Shown here: positions 36,426-45,938 of the stretch, in pieces
Position numbering within the stretch: position 1 is the stretch's first letter
Layout: each line of letters begins with the position of its first letter
Assembly (NCBI GenBank): GCA_937861115.1
Contig: CALMBD010000036.1
Span: 1-48,715, forward strand
DNA length: 48,715 nt
DNA from: an uncultured Bacteroidota bacterium
GTDB lineage: Bacteria; Bacteroidota; Bacteroidia; Chitinophagales; Saprospiraceae
Direction: 5' to 3'
The notes under the pieces: generated by a model
Database searches by the model: none
Told to the model about the DNA's origin: nothing
What the model saw: only the letters and a program-made list of their open reading frames with translations
Made by a program: the position numbers and the translations under genes

Positions 36426-37373
36426 ATGCGACATATTCTCACTTCGCTTTTTTTACTGACCGCCATCAGTTTATCCTTCGCTCAGGGCCGCCGCCTTTAT
36501 GTTGACGCTTATGCCACCGGTGCCAACACCGGAGCATCTTGGGAAGATGCGTTCACCGACCTCCAATCCGCACTTTTTGCCGCCCAGTCGGGCGACTGCG
36601 TGTGGGTTGCCCTTGGAACCTACAAACCTACCGACAACTTTAACCGCGAAGTAAACCTCAACCTGAAAGGGGGCGTAAAACTCTACGGCGGCTTCGCCGG
36701 TGTGGAAACGGAATTGGAGCAACGCAACTGGGAGCGCTACAAAACTATCCTGAGTGGCGATATCGGACTGCAAAACGACGATTCCGACAACTCATACACC
36801 ATCCTGTACACCGAAACTTCCGAACAGCCTACAGTGGTCGACGGATTCACGTTTACCGGTGGCAATGCCGACAACTATGATCCTTTCGCTTCACAGTTTT
36901 CAAAAGAAAAATGCGGTGGCGCCATTTATGTGAAGGTGCGCGGCAGTGTCGCTCCGGAGATCCGAAACTGCTCTTTCGAGCGCAATTATGCCCGCGAATT
37001 TGGTGGCGCAGTATATGTATATGCCGGCGACGGCAAGGATGAAATGCTTCCTTTCGAAAATTGCTGGTTCGCTGACAACCGTTCCGACGGCACCCTGAAA
37101 CAGCATGCCGCAAGCGCAACGTTTCGCGTTTTCCCCAATCCGGCCAACAATTCGGCCACCATCGAAGGTGATACGCTCAACGTTATATTTCCGCTACACC
37201 TGAGCCTGTTCGACGCATCGGGCAAGATCGTCCGCTCCATGGAAATCCGGGAATCCGCTCCGAGGGTGAGCGTGCAGATATCGCTGACCAACCTAGCGTT
37301 CGGCATGTATAATTACCAGATTCTGGATGCCGAGAAAAACGTGCTCGACTCCGGGAAGTTGTGGAAACAATAG
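36426..37373 (+). CDS. Short beta-helix surface protein with T9SS sorting domain
   Basis: This 315-aa protein has a signal peptide (MRHILTSLFLLTAISLSFAQ), then the pattern of right-handed beta-helix surface proteins (RLYVDAYATGANTGASWEDAFTDLQSALFAA, VWVALGTYKP, GGFAGVETELEQRNW, GGAIYVKV, NCSFERNYAREFGGAVYVY). A type A T9SS sorting domain (FRVFPNPANNSATIEG onward, last ~80 residues) completes it. Related proteins usually have many more coils, so the helix looks shortened by an internal deletion. It should be secreted by T9SS and could bind or process a polysaccharide, but no catalytic residues are evident. It converges with the EEP-family gene, with 7 nt between the stops. Confidence -1.
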   Translation: MRHILTSLFLLTAISLSFAQGRRLYVDAYATGANTGASWEDAFTDLQSALFAAQSGDCVWVALGTYKPTDNFNREVNLNLKGGVKLYGGFAGVETELEQRNWERYKTILSGDIGLQNDDSDNSYTILYTETSEQPTVVDGFTFTGGNADNYDPFASQFSKEKCGGAIYVKVRGSVAPEIRNCSFERNYAREFGGAVYVYAGDGKDEMLPFENCWFADNRSDGTLKQHAASATFRVFPNPANNSATIEGDTLNVIFPLHLSLFDASGKIVRSMEIRESAPRVSVQISLTNLAFGMYNYQILDAEKNVLDSGKLWKQ

Positions 37374-37380
37374 GCCACGA

Positions 37381-38211
37381 TCACCATTCCATACGCGCCA
37401 GGACCGGTAAATGATCGGAGGGGTAATGACAGTCGCGCGAGTCGCTCAATACGGCATACTGAAGTACGATCAGTTTGTTATCGACAAAAATATAGTCAAT
37501 TCGCCGCGTCACCGGTTCGTTGAATCGAAATCCGTTGAAGGTGCCGGCGGGACCAAAAGGCAGCGCTTCGCTTGTTTGTCGCGCATCCTGCATTTCTTTC
37601 GAAATTAACACAACCGGAGTCTCTTCCGGCTCCGCATTCAAATCGCCCATGAGGATCACTGCCTCATGGGCGATATTCATTTCCGCTATCTTGTTGAGGA
37701 TCAGGGCAGCCGATTCCCGGCGCGCCGTTTTGCCCACATGATCGAAATGGGTATTGAAGACCCACAGTTTTTTTCTGGCCACGCTGTCGTAAAGTCGCGC
37801 GAAGGTGCATATACGCGGCAGCGCAGCATCCCATCCTTTCGATACCGTGTCCGGTGTATCCGACAACCAGAAGGTACCCGAGGCCATCAGCCCGAAACGA
37901 CTCTTGCGGTAATACAGGGCCGAAAACTCGCCTGCCTGGTCGCCGTCGTCGCGCCCGACGCCGACCCGCGCAAACTCGGGCAACTGTCCGTCGAGATACT
38001 GCAACTGGTGCAGCAATCCTTCCTGTATACCAAACACATCCGGCGCATGAAAGCGCAACTGGCCGGCCAGAAAATCACGTCGTTTGGACCAGGCATCGTC
38101 GCCGTCGTCGGGACTGTCGTACCGGATGTTGTAGGTAAGCGCAGTGAAAGCGCCCTGCGCATTCAGGATGGCGGGCAGGGAAATGTACAAGGCAAAAATC
38201 AGTCGACGCAT
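37381..38211 (-). CDS. Endonuclease/exonuclease/phosphatase (EEP) family hydrolase, exported
   Basis: This 276-aa protein has an N-terminal signal peptide (MRRLIFALYISLPAILNAQ) and a complete EEP fold. Motifs in order are LTYNIRYD, FGIQEG (metal-binding Glu), NTHFDHVG, LMGDLNAEPEE (the DxN pair), RRIDYIFV and YPSDHLPV (catalytic Asp/His). The family cleaves phosphodiesters or phosphomonoesters; this exported group is often annotated as a secreted phosphodiesterase or phosphatase. The substrate is unknown. It sits 90 nt downstream of the SIMPL gene on the same strand. Confidence -1.
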   Translation of the reverse strand: MRRLIFALYISLPAILNAQGAFTALTYNIRYDSPDDGDDAWSKRRDFLAGQLRFHAPDVFGIQEGLLHQLQYLDGQLPEFARVGVGRDDGDQAGEFSALYYRKSRFGLMASGTFWLSDTPDTVSKGWDAALPRICTFARLYDSVARKKLWVFNTHFDHVGKTARRESAALILNKIAEMNIAHEAVILMGDLNAEPEETPVVLISKEMQDARQTSEALPFGPAGTFNGFRFNEPVTRRIDYIFVDNKLIVLQYAVLSDSRDCHYPSDHLPVLARMEW

Positions 38212-38301
38212 GGCAGCAAAGTTTGCTGCAAATGTGGAAAAATTTGTTCGTATGCAGGTTGCAGTGCGGGCACGACAATCAAACGCAGTACGTCAACAGC
38301 C

Positions 38302-38997
38302 TTAATCCAGCAGGTAATAGGTAACGGTCATGTTTTCGGTCACAGGTACCTTGTGGCCTTCATGTTTTTCGCCGAACATGCCACCCATCATCTTCATCAG
38401 TCCCGAATAAGGGCTGCCGCCACCGGTAAGAGATTCCATATACTTTTCCGGATTGAACCCGTCGAACGCCGACCCGATCTGGTAGACATCGCCCACTTTT
38501 TTACCCGCCAGTACTGCTATTTTTTCGGCTTTTTCACGCGATTTTTTGAGCAGTTTGCCATACAGCCGGGTCAGGTCGACTTTATCCTTGTCCACAGTAC
38601 TGGCAGATTCCACAGAACTGACATAGGCAATGGCGTTAATCCTGGGCAACACCCGGTCCATTTGTGCAACGGAGGTGAAATCGACGGTGATGCCGAGATC
38701 GCCACCGCCCATCTGATTGAGTTTTCCGATGGCGCCGAACAAGCCGAGTTGATCGGCAGTTCGTTGCCATTTGATGTTGTTTTGATCCAACAGGTTGATC
38801 ACTGCTGCCTGTTCATCGGTAAAGTCGGTATGCGGTTCGGAGTAGCCGTCGGATACCGTATCCCGGAACGAAACCATAACGCTGATATGGTTGGCTTCCA
38901 CCTCTATGGAATCACTGACGGATACCTGGATGGTTTTGAACTGCGCAAAAAGGAAACAGGGGAATGCAAAAAGAAGGGCAACAAGGAGATTTTTCAT
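38302..38997 (-). CDS. SIMPL (DUF541) domain exported protein
   Basis: This 231-aa protein has a signal peptide (MKNLLVALLFAFPCFLFAQ) and a SIMPL/DUF541 fold: IQVSVSDSIEVEANHISVMVSF at the start, DLGITVDFTSVAQMDRVLPRINAIAYVSSV in the middle, and KSREKAEKIAVLAGKKVGDVYQI, the most conserved SIMPL segment. These proteins form periplasmic oligomers of unclear role. The last ~50 residues have a GGGSPYSGLMKMMGGMFG linker. It lies between dnaK and the EEP-family gene on the same strand, separated from dnaK by the dnaK terminator. Confidence -1.
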   Translation of the reverse strand: MKNLLVALLFAFPCFLFAQFKTIQVSVSDSIEVEANHISVMVSFRDTVSDGYSEPHTDFTDEQAAVINLLDQNNIKWQRTADQLGLFGAIGKLNQMGGGDLGITVDFTSVAQMDRVLPRINAIAYVSSVESASTVDKDKVDLTRLYGKLLKKSREKAEKIAVLAGKKVGDVYQIGSAFDGFNPEKYMESLTGGGSPYSGLMKMMGGMFGEKHEGHKVPVTENMTVTYYLLD

Positions 38998-39067
38998 GGT
39001 TCAACAATTTTTAGTGGGTTGAAATATGTAATGATAACAACAACAGCGCGAGAAAAATTCCGGGAAT

Positions 39068-39101
39068 AAAAAAACCGCCCGGATTGTATTCCGGACGGCT
39101 T
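39068..39101 (-). terminator. dnaK intrinsic terminator
   Basis: On the minus strand GCCGTCCGG pairs with CCGGGCGGT around an AATACAAT loop, followed by a run of seven T. It lies 36 nt after the dnaK stop codon and fits a rho-independent terminator. Confidence -1.
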
Positions 39102-39136
39102 GCGTCTATCTGTATATCCCAATAATCCGGGACTGC

Positions 39137-41071
39137 TTAACTTTTCACTTCTTCAAACTCGACGTCTTGCGCATCGGTGGAGGCATTTCCGCCGCCTTCT
39201 CCGCCCGTGGGACCGCCTGTTGCAGAGCCGTATGGATTCTCCGCACTGCCGCCATTGGTGGCTTGCTGGGCGGCGTATATTTCCTGGCTGGCTGCGTTCC
39301 ACGCTGCGGTGAGCGTCTCGGTTGCTGCATCGATGCGGCTGATATCCTGCGCTTTATGCGCTTCGCGCAGTTCGCCGAGTGCTTTTTCAATGGCCTCTTT
39401 GTGATTGGCCGGCACTTTATCGCCGAACTCGCTGAGTTGTTTTTCCGTCTGGAAGATCAGCGTATCTGCGGCGTTGAGTTTTTCAGCGCGTTCGCGTGTT
39501 GCGCGGTCTGCTTCGGCATTGGCTTCGGCTTCGGCTTTCATGCGGGCGATGTCTTCTTTCGACAGACCGGTACCGGCTTCGATGCGGATGTTCTGCTGTT
39601 TGCCGGTGCCCTTGTCGAGTGCCGATACGGAGATAATGCCGTTGGCGTCGATATCGAAGGTTACCTCAATCTGCGGAACACCGCGCGGTGCGGGCGGAAT
39701 GCCGTCGAGAATAAATCGTCCGACGGAGCGGTTGTCGCGGGCCATCGGCCGTTCGCCCTGAAGGATATGAATCTCCACCTGGGGCTGGTTGTCGCTTGCC
39801 GTCGAGTACACTTTGGATTTCTTGGTCGGAACCGTGGTATTGGCTTCGATGACAACGTCGTAGATGCCACCCATGGTTTCGATACCGAGCGAAAGCGGCG
39901 TGACGTCGAGCAGCACCATGTCTTTCACGCCGGCGTTGCCGGAGAGAATGGCGCCCTGTACGGCAGCGCCGATTGCCACCACCTCATCGGGGTTAACCGA
40001 GCGGTTCGGCTTTTTGCCAAAGAACTTTTCCACTTCTTCCTGGATACGCGGGATACGGGTGGAACCGCCCACGAGGATCACCTCGTCCACATCTGCAGGC
40101 TTCATGCCCGCATCGGCCAGGGCCTTGCGGCAGGGTTCCAGCGTGCGCTGTACCAGCCCGTCGGTCATTTGCTCGAATTTCGCACGGCTGAGTTTCATGA
40201 CGAGGTGCTTAGGAACACCGTCTACAGCCGTCACATACGGCAGGTTGATTTCGGTTTCTGCGCTGCTCGACAGTTCGATCTTTGCTTTTTCAGCAGCCTC
40301 CTTGAGACGCTGAAGCGCCATCGGATCTTTGCGCAGGTCGATATTTTCCTGGCGTTTGAATTCGTCGGCCAGCCATTCGATCACCACCTGGTCGAAGTCG
40401 TCGCCACCGAGGTGCGTGTCGCCGTTGGTGGATTTCACTTCGAATACGCCACCGCCGAGTTCGAGGATAGAGATATCGAAAGTACCGCCGCCAAGGTCAT
40501 ATACGGCAATACGGACATCTTTGTCGCGCTTGTCGAGACCATAAGCCAGCGCAGCCGCCGTAGGCTCGTTCACGATGCGTTTCACATCGAGGCCTGCAAT
40601 GGCGCCCGCCTCTTTTGTGGCCTGGCGCTGGGAGTCGTTAAAGTAGGCCGGTACGGTAATAACTGCTTCCGTTACCGGTTCGCCGAGATAATCTTCGGCA
40701 ACTTTTTTCATTTTCTGGAGTACCATGGCGCTGATCTCCTGCGGAGTGTACATGCGCCCGTCGATATCGACGCGGCAGGTATCGTTGTCACCCTTTACCA
40801 CTTTGTATGGTACACGGCTGATCTCGCTGGTAGACTCGCTGTGGCGCATACCCATGAAGCGCTTGATGGACGACACCGTGCGTTTGGGGTTGGTGATAGC
40901 CTGGCGTTTGGCCGGCGCGCCGATTTTGCGCTCGCCATTGTCGAGAAAGCCGACAACGGAAGGAGTAGTGCGTGCGCCCTCATCATTTGCTATGACAACC
41001 GGTTCGTTGCCAACCATGACAGAAACGCATGAATTGGTGGTACCAAGGTCAATGCCTATAATTTTGCCCAT
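39137..41071 (-). CDS. dnaK: Chaperone protein DnaK (Hsp70)
   Basis: This 644-aa protein is a full-length DnaK. It begins [19 protein letters not shown], the phosphate-1 loop, with the Hsp70 signatures [15 protein letters not shown] and [14 protein letters not shown], the linker region [13 protein letters not shown] and the substrate-binding domain [16 protein letters not shown]. The glycine-rich tail ends DVEFEEVKS, the conserved EEVK-like terminus. It acts with DnaJ and GrpE in cytoplasmic protein folding; those genes are not adjacent. No CIRCE element is seen upstream. A sigma-54-like motif and TGTCA repeats lie in the leader region, and a clear terminator follows. It is divergent from the T9SS type B gene. 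Confidence -1.
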   Translation of the reverse strand: MGKIIGIDLGTTNSCVSVMVGNEPVVIANDEGARTTPSVVGFLDNGERKIGAPAKRQAITNPKRTVSSIKRFMGMRHSESTSEISRVPYKVVKGDNDTCRVDIDGRMYTPQEISAMVLQKMKKVAEDYLGEPVTEAVITVPAYFNDSQRQATKEAGAIAGLDVKRIVNEPTAAALAYGLDKRDKDVRIAVYDLGGGTFDISILELGGGVFEVKSTNGDTHLGGDDFDQVVIEWLADEFKRQENIDLRKDPMALQRLKEAAEKAKIELSSSAETEINLPYVTAVDGVPKHLVMKLSRAKFEQMTDGLVQRTLEPCRKALADAGMKPADVDEVILVGGSTRIPRIQEEVEKFFGKKPNRSVNPDEVVAIGAAVQGAILSGNAGVKDMVLLDVTPLSLGIETMGGIYDVVIEANTTVPTKKSKVYSTASDNQPQVEIHILQGERPMARDNRSVGRFILDGIPPAPRGVPQIEVTFDIDANGIISVSALDKGTGKQQNIRIEAGTGLSKEDIARMKAEAEANAEADRATRERAEKLNAADTLIFQTEKQLSEFGDKVPANHKEAIEKALGELREAHKAQDISRIDAATETLTAAWNAASQEIYAAQQATNGGSAENPYGSATGGPTGGEGGGNASTDAQDVEFEEVKS

Positions 41072-41152
41072 TGTATTAGTTATATTCGTTGAAGTAATTG
41101 AAGTAGGTTTGAATTGGATGCGGTGTCATACAACAACCGACAGTTCGTGTTT

Positions 41153-41168
41153 ATCAATCCCTGTGCCA
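41153..41168 (-). promoter_or_regulatory. Candidate sigma-54-like promoter of dnaK
   Basis: On the minus strand the sequence TGGCACAGGGATTGAT has the -24 TGGCAC block and, after five bases, TTGA in place of the usual TTGC. It lies about 82 nt before the dnaK start. TGTCA and CGTCA half-sites (41181-41193) and an inverted GTCAG copy (41222-41226) lie just upstream and may bind an activator. The match is imperfect at the -12 GC. Confidence -1.
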
Positions 41169-41278
41169 CGCGGGAAAATCTGACGGAATGACAGTTTGAT
41201 CCTGCTGGCAGAGGTATTTTTGTCAGAAATACAACAAAATGGCTGGCAAAGCGACAGTGGCTGTCTAGAAAACCGTCT

Positions 41279-41286
41279 TACCTTTG
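41279..41286 (+). promoter_or_regulatory. Candidate -7 element for the T9SS type B gene
   Basis: TACCTTTG matches TAnnTTTG, 30 nt before the ATG at 41317. A TGG about 18 nt upstream could stand in for the -33 TTG. Confidence -1.
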
Positions 41287-41316
41287 GCCTTTCTTTCAAA
41301 TCCATTTTTCAAATTC

Positions 41317-43221
41317 ATGCAACAATCCTCTTTTCCCGCTTCCCGATCCGCTGTTACACTTTTTCTTTTCCTGTTTTTTGCCGTTACCGGAGCCTTTTCC
41401 CAGGCTCCCGGACACGGCAACGTCTGGTATTTCGGCGCCGGGGTCGGGCTGGACTTCAACAGCGGGCAGCCGGTAAAACTAACCGGCATCAATGTCGATT
41501 CCTACGAAGGCTGCGCCATTTACTGTGATGCCGACGGCGCCGTTTTGCTCTATACCAACGGCGGCGGTATTCCTTTCAACGCTATAAACGGCCAGCGCGA
41601 CGGTATCATCTGGAACCGCGACCAGCAGGTCATGTTCAATATGGGTGATGCGACAGGCGGCGGGTACAGCGCGGCTCAAAGCGCCGTGATCGTCCCGGAT
41701 ATCACTGATACCAACCGGTATTATGTGTTCACGATGGACCACAACACGACGCCGGCCCCGCAAAACCGGGGTATGTCCTATTTTCTGACAGACATGTCGC
41801 TCAATGGCGGCCTCGGCGCTGTGGTGCAGGCAGGCGTTCCTGTCTACAAACCGGCCACAGAAGGCATGGCGGCCGTCAAAAAAAGCGACGGTACGCCGGG
41901 CTACTGGATCGTTGCCACGGACAAAAACTCGAAAGATTTTGTGCTGGCGCCTTTGACGGCCACCGGCGTTGGTACGCCTGTGGTCCGCCCCCGCGCTGAA
42001 GACAGCGATGTCCTGGTGATCAAGGCCAGCCCCCAGGCCAATTCCCTTTGTGTGAATGGCGAAATCTATGATTTTGCCAGCGCTACCGGCACCCTGACAT
42101 TCCGGGAAAAAGTAACGGCAAGCGGCTACACTTTTTCCTATTCCCCCCGGGGGCGTTATCTGTATGCCCTTGAATCGGACGCCGTCGGTGCGATTGTCCG
42201 CTACGACCTTACGGCTGCCGATATTGCCGCTTCAAAGGAAACATTGACGTTCGACAACGAGACACCCGTAGCCGGGCATATGCAAATCGGTCCGGACGGC
42301 AACATCTACTGGATAGAGCAACTTTCTGAAGATTTCCTGACGATTCCCCCAACCATCAGCCTGTCGGTAGTGCGCTGTCCCGACGGCGCCACACCCGAAG
42401 TCGAGCGCGCATTCATGAAGTTTGATACGGATTTCAATAATGCCGGCGGTTTTTTCACCTCGCTGCCCAACTTCCCGGACTGGATATTCGCCAGAGACAA
42501 GGCTGTCGTCACAAGCATTATCACCAGTTGCGACACATCAAAAGTGACCCTCAAGCCTGCCGTGCCAGGGCTCCGTTATTTGTGGTCGAATGGCGCTGCC
42601 ACCCCAGAGATTGAAGTGTCGGTTGGCCCGGGAGAAACAGCAACATATACCTTGCGTGTAGAAGAGGCCTGCGATTTTACGGATTACAGTTTCCAGGTCA
42701 CCAATACCGGTAATGTACAGGCGACTATCGAGGCGCCTGTGGTGAAGGATACCTGCTCTGCGCTGCCGCTCACCCTGCAAGTAACGACAGCACCGGGCAG
42801 TACTTTTCAATGGTCGGACGGCAGCACCGCCGACAGCCTGCGCATCACAGATTTCGGCGCATACAACGTCACCGTCACCACTTCGTGCGGATCGACGGTC
42901 CTATCCTACAACCTGCCCGAGCCCGAGGCTGGATGTTGCTTCCCTTTTACGCCGAATGCTTTCACGCCCAACAACGACGGCGTCAATGATCGCTTTAGTC
43001 CGGTACTCCGCGGCTGCGACGTCGAATACCTGGAATTCAATGTCTATTCCCGTTGGGGCGAGTTGATGTACCAGGGCTTCCAGGCCTCCGACCGCTGGGA
43101 CGGTACCACCCTCAATGGCACGGAAGCGCCTTCCGATATTTATGTGTACACAGCGCGTTACAAACTGGAGGGAGATCCGGCAGAAAATGTAATTCAGGGA
43201 AATATTGCCCTGCTGCGCTAG
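41317..43221 (+). CDS. Secreted beta-propeller-like protein with type B T9SS sorting domain
   Basis: This 634-aa protein has a signal peptide (AVTLFLFLFFAVTGAFSQ) and a propeller-like body with repeats such as NVWYFGAGVGLDFNSGQPV, YTFSYSPRGRYLYALES and HMQIGPDGNIYWIEQ. Ig-like segments with YLWSNGAATPEIEV and FQWSDGSTADSLRI follow, then the type B (CHU/gliding) sorting domain FTPNAFTPNNDGVNDRFSPVL with VYSRWGELMYQ and PSDIYVYTARY. Type B domains lead to outer-membrane attachment through T9SS in Bacteroidota. A TTG at 41284 would add 11 residues before the signal peptide; the ATG at 41317 is preferred and fits the promoter element at 41279. The function is probably adhesion or surface structure. 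Confidence -1.
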   Translation: MQQSSFPASRSAVTLFLFLFFAVTGAFSQAPGHGNVWYFGAGVGLDFNSGQPVKLTGINVDSYEGCAIYCDADGAVLLYTNGGGIPFNAINGQRDGIIWNRDQQVMFNMGDATGGGYSAAQSAVIVPDITDTNRYYVFTMDHNTTPAPQNRGMSYFLTDMSLNGGLGAVVQAGVPVYKPATEGMAAVKKSDGTPGYWIVATDKNSKDFVLAPLTATGVGTPVVRPRAEDSDVLVIKASPQANSLCVNGEIYDFASATGTLTFREKVTASGYTFSYSPRGRYLYALESDAVGAIVRYDLTAADIAASKETLTFDNETPVAGHMQIGPDGNIYWIEQLSEDFLTIPPTISLSVVRCPDGATPEVERAFMKFDTDFNNAGGFFTSLPNFPDWIFARDKAVVTSIITSCDTSKVTLKPAVPGLRYLWSNGAATPEIEVSVGPGETATYTLRVEEACDFTDYSFQVTNTGNVQATIEAPVVKDTCSALPLTLQVTTAPGSTFQWSDGSTADSLRITDFGAYNVTVTTSCGSTVLSYNLPEPEAGCCFPFTPNAFTPNNDGVNDRFSPVLRGCDVEYLEFNVYSRWGELMYQGFQASDRWDGTTLNGTEAPSDIYVYTARYKLEGDPAENVIQGNIALLR

Positions 43222-43341
43222 GTAAAAATGACCGGAAAATCTCCTTGTTTTATCTAAAAATCCGGCGAATCTATAATATTGGCAGTTCTTTTGTATCTGA
43301 TAGCAAGTATGCATTTCGCACCAAAAAATAAATGATCAAAT

Positions 43342-44022
43342 ATGCGGTTCCTTCTTCCATTTCTCATGCTTGTCGTGATGGCCGGCTCTTTCATTGTAGG
43401 CATGTTTTACCTCATTGCGAGGGTACTTGGGCAACTCAACCTCGACCCTGAAAGCCAGGCGTGGAAAACAACTGTTGAACGCCTGCGCACCCGTCTGATG
43501 GCACAGGCTGCCGGAGCGCTGGTGCCCTGGGACCACGAAATGCTTTCGCTGCTCTCACTCAACCAGAAAAGTGTCAAAAAGCCGGGCTTCTTTAACAGCA
43601 GCACTTCAGAGGGGGTATTCACCACCATATACCAGGAGCCGGTACTGGCCTATGCTGCCCAAAAGAAAGGGGAAACCAGCGTACTCATTGCCCGCACCAG
43701 CGACCGCGAACTCACCTTCCGAACCCGTGGCAAGGAAACAGAAATATGGGTGGGCGGACAGCCTTTCGGTATATTTGTCGACGGCGCACTGATTTCTGCC
43801 GGGCGCGGCAACCGCCTCCTCGCTAAAATGGAGGCCGATGCGGGCGACAGGCAGTTTCCGGTATTGATCGGCGATTCGACTGCCGCCGCCATCGCCAATC
43901 CGGGCATGGCAGATTCGGCAGGGCCCAACCCCCGGGCGTTGACGATGCTGCGCGAAATCTCTAAAGACGAGGAAAACGCACTGCTCGCCCTGGCCATCAT
44001 GCAGATGACGAGAGAGGGTTGA
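43342..44022 (+). CDS. Unknown membrane-anchored protein
   Basis: This 226-aa protein starts with one hydrophobic helix (FLLPFLMLVVMAGSFIVGMFYLIARVL, residues 3-29), followed by a soluble domain of alternating strands: VFTTIYQEPVLAYAAQ, SVLIARTSDRELTFR, TEIWVGGQPFGIFVDG. The end is helical (ISKDEENALLALAIMQMT). No known family motif is seen. The helix may be an uncleaved anchor with the rest in the periplasm. It stands 120 nt after the T9SS type B gene and 74 nt before the ABC exporter, which has its own promoter candidate, so it is likely a separate unit. Confidence -1.
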   Translation: MRFLLPFLMLVVMAGSFIVGMFYLIARVLGQLNLDPESQAWKTTVERLRTRLMAQAAGALVPWDHEMLSLLSLNQKSVKKPGFFNSSTSEGVFTTIYQEPVLAYAAQKKGETSVLIARTSDRELTFRTRGKETEIWVGGQPFGIFVDGALISAGRGNRLLAKMEADAGDRQFPVLIGDSTAAAIANPGMADSAGPNPRALTMLREISKDEENALLALAIMQMTREG

Positions 44023-44052
44023 GCCATGCCACCGGCAACTTTTTACATTTGC
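44019..44052 (+). promoter_or_regulatory. Candidate promoter of the ABC exporter gene
   Basis: TACATTTGC (44044-44052) is a full match to TAnnTTTGC, and a TTG (44019-44021) lies 22 nt upstream as a possible -33 element. The start codon is 44 nt further down. The -33 box overlaps the end of the preceding gene. Confidence -1.
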
Positions 44053-44096
44053 AGAGGTTTAGTTGCGGTTGACGATTAAGACCGACACCTCTACAT

Positions 44097-45929
44097 ATGG
44101 CGCAATCCAAACCCAAAAAGAGTTTTGCAGAGCAGTTTGCCGCTCTGGGTAACATCCCGCGTTTTTTCAGAATGATCTGGGCCGTTTCGCCGCGCATGGC
44201 ATTCCTGAATGCTTCGCTGAGACTGGTGCAGGCGGCCATTCCCGTTACCATGTTGTATATCGGCAAACTGATCATCGACACGGTAGTCAGTCTGGTGCAA
44301 TACTATGAAGACACGCATACGATCGGCGATACGACCGGACTGTATTGGTGGATTGGCGCAGAACTGGGCCTGGCAATAGTCAACAGCCTGCTCAACCGGG
44401 GCATTACCCTGACAGAAAGCCTTTTGGGCGATCTGATCAGCAACGACAGCAGCGTACGCATCATGCGACATGCGGCAACACTCGACTTGTTCCAGTTCGA
44501 AGATCCCGAGTTTTACGACAAACTCGAACGGGCGCGCACCCAAACCCAGGGCCGTACCATGCTCATGGGAATGGTGATGTCGCAGGTGCAGGACCTGATC
44601 TCAATCCTGTTCCTGGTGGGCGGACTGGCGGCGTTCAATCCCTGGCTGATCGTGTTGCTCGTCGTGGCGGTTATCCCCTCTTTCATCGGTGAAACGCATT
44701 TTAACCGGCGCTCCTACTCCCTTACCCATTCCTGGACGCCTGAACGCCGGGAACTGGATTATCTTCGATATATCGGCGCCAGCAGTGAAACAGCAAAGGA
44801 AATCAAGGTATTCGGGCTGGAAACGTTCATTACCGACCGTTTTAAGAACATTTCAGACAAATATTACGAAGCCAATAAAAACCTGACGCTGCGGCGGGCG
44901 GCATGGGGCAGTTTGTTTTCTATCCTGGGTACGGCCTCCTACTACGCCGCTTATGTAGCCATTGTGCTGCAAACCGTAAGAGGAGCCATCACCATCGGTA
45001 CGCTGACCTTCCTGGCTGGCTCCTTCCAGCGTATGCAGGGACTGCTACAGGGTATTATGAGCCGTTTTTCCAGGGTATCGGAGATGGCTTTGTACCTCCA
45101 GGATTTTTTCGGTTTTCTCGAGATCAGGCCGCTCTCCGGTCATCACACCGGCGCCCGGAAAGTACCCAGACCAATCCGGGAGGGATTTGTGTTTGAAAAC
45201 GTCAGTTTCAAATACCCCAACAGCGAGAAATGGGCCTTGCGCAACCTCAGTTTCACCCTGCACGCCGGAGAAAAACTGGCCCTCGTCGGAGAAAACGGTG
45301 CAGGAAAAACCACTATAGTAAAACTGCTTGCCCACCTGTACGAACCGACGGAAGGGCGCATCCTGCTCGACGGTGTCGATTTATGCGACTACGACCCGGA
45401 CGACCTGCGCCGGGAAATCGGCATTATTTTCCAGGACTATTTCCGGTATGCCTTCACCGTATCGGAGAACATTGCGGTGGGCAACATACCGGAACGCAGC
45501 AACAGCGCGCTGATAGAAGAAGCCGCGGGCAAAAGCCTGGCCGATGAAGTGATAGAGGGGTTGCCCAAAAAGTACGAGCAAATGCTGGGCAAGCGCTTTA
45601 AGGAGGGTGTGGACCTGAGTGGCGGACAATGGCAAAAAATAGCGCTGGCGCGCGCCTACATGCGCGACGCCCAACTGATCATTCTCGATGAACCGACGGC
45701 AGCCCTCGATGCCCGCGCCGAACACGGTGTGTTCATTCGCTTCGCCGAGTTGATCAGGGGCAAGACAGGGGTGCTCATCAGCCACCGGTTCTCGACAGTA
45801 CGCATGGCCGACCGTATCCTTTTCCTGGAACACGGCCAACTGCTCGAGATCGGGAGCCACGAGGAACTCGTAGCCCAGGGCGGCAAATACGCCGAACTGT
45901 TTCGCCTGCAGGCGAAAGGGTATGTGTAA
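44097..45929 (+). CDS. ABC exporter, fused permease and ATPase (ABCB type)
   Basis: This 610-aa half-transporter has an N-terminal transmembrane domain of about six helices (FLNASLRLVQAAIPVTMLYIG, AAFNPWLIVLLVVAVIPSF, SLFSILGTASYYAAYVAIVL and others, residues 1-330) and a C-terminal ATPase. Walker A GENGAGKTT is at 398-406, the signature LSGGQ at 507-511, Walker B LIILDEP at about 527-533, and a switch His in VLISHRFSTVR. It should work as a homodimer in the inner membrane and export a lipid, drug or peptide; the substrate cannot be told. No accessory or substrate gene is adjacent. Very high confidence in the family. Confidence -1.
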   Translation: MAQSKPKKSFAEQFAALGNIPRFFRMIWAVSPRMAFLNASLRLVQAAIPVTMLYIGKLIIDTVVSLVQYYEDTHTIGDTTGLYWWIGAELGLAIVNSLLNRGITLTESLLGDLISNDSSVRIMRHAATLDLFQFEDPEFYDKLERARTQTQGRTMLMGMVMSQVQDLISILFLVGGLAAFNPWLIVLLVVAVIPSFIGETHFNRRSYSLTHSWTPERRELDYLRYIGASSETAKEIKVFGLETFITDRFKNISDKYYEANKNLTLRRAAWGSLFSILGTASYYAAYVAIVLQTVRGAITIGTLTFLAGSFQRMQGLLQGIMSRFSRVSEMALYLQDFFGFLEIRPLSGHHTGARKVPRPIREGFVFENVSFKYPNSEKWALRNLSFTLHAGEKLALVGENGAGKTTIVKLLAHLYEPTEGRILLDGVDLCDYDPDDLRREIGIIFQDYFRYAFTVSENIAVGNIPERSNSALIEEAAGKSLADEVIEGLPKKYEQMLGKRFKEGVDLSGGQWQKIALARAYMRDAQLIILDEPTAALDARAEHGVFIRFAELIRGKTGVLISHRFSTVRMADRILFLEHGQLLEIGSHEELVAQGGKYAELFRLQAKGYV

Positions 45930-45938
45930 AGAGTTCGC

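Noticed and set aside
39167-41032. 621-codon frame antisense to dnaK
   Set aside because: A known artefact of codon bias opposite Hsp70 genes; no independent features.
41072-41316. CIRCE (HrcA) operator upstream of dnaK
   Set aside because: No TTAGCACTC-N9-GAGTGCTAA or close variant is present.
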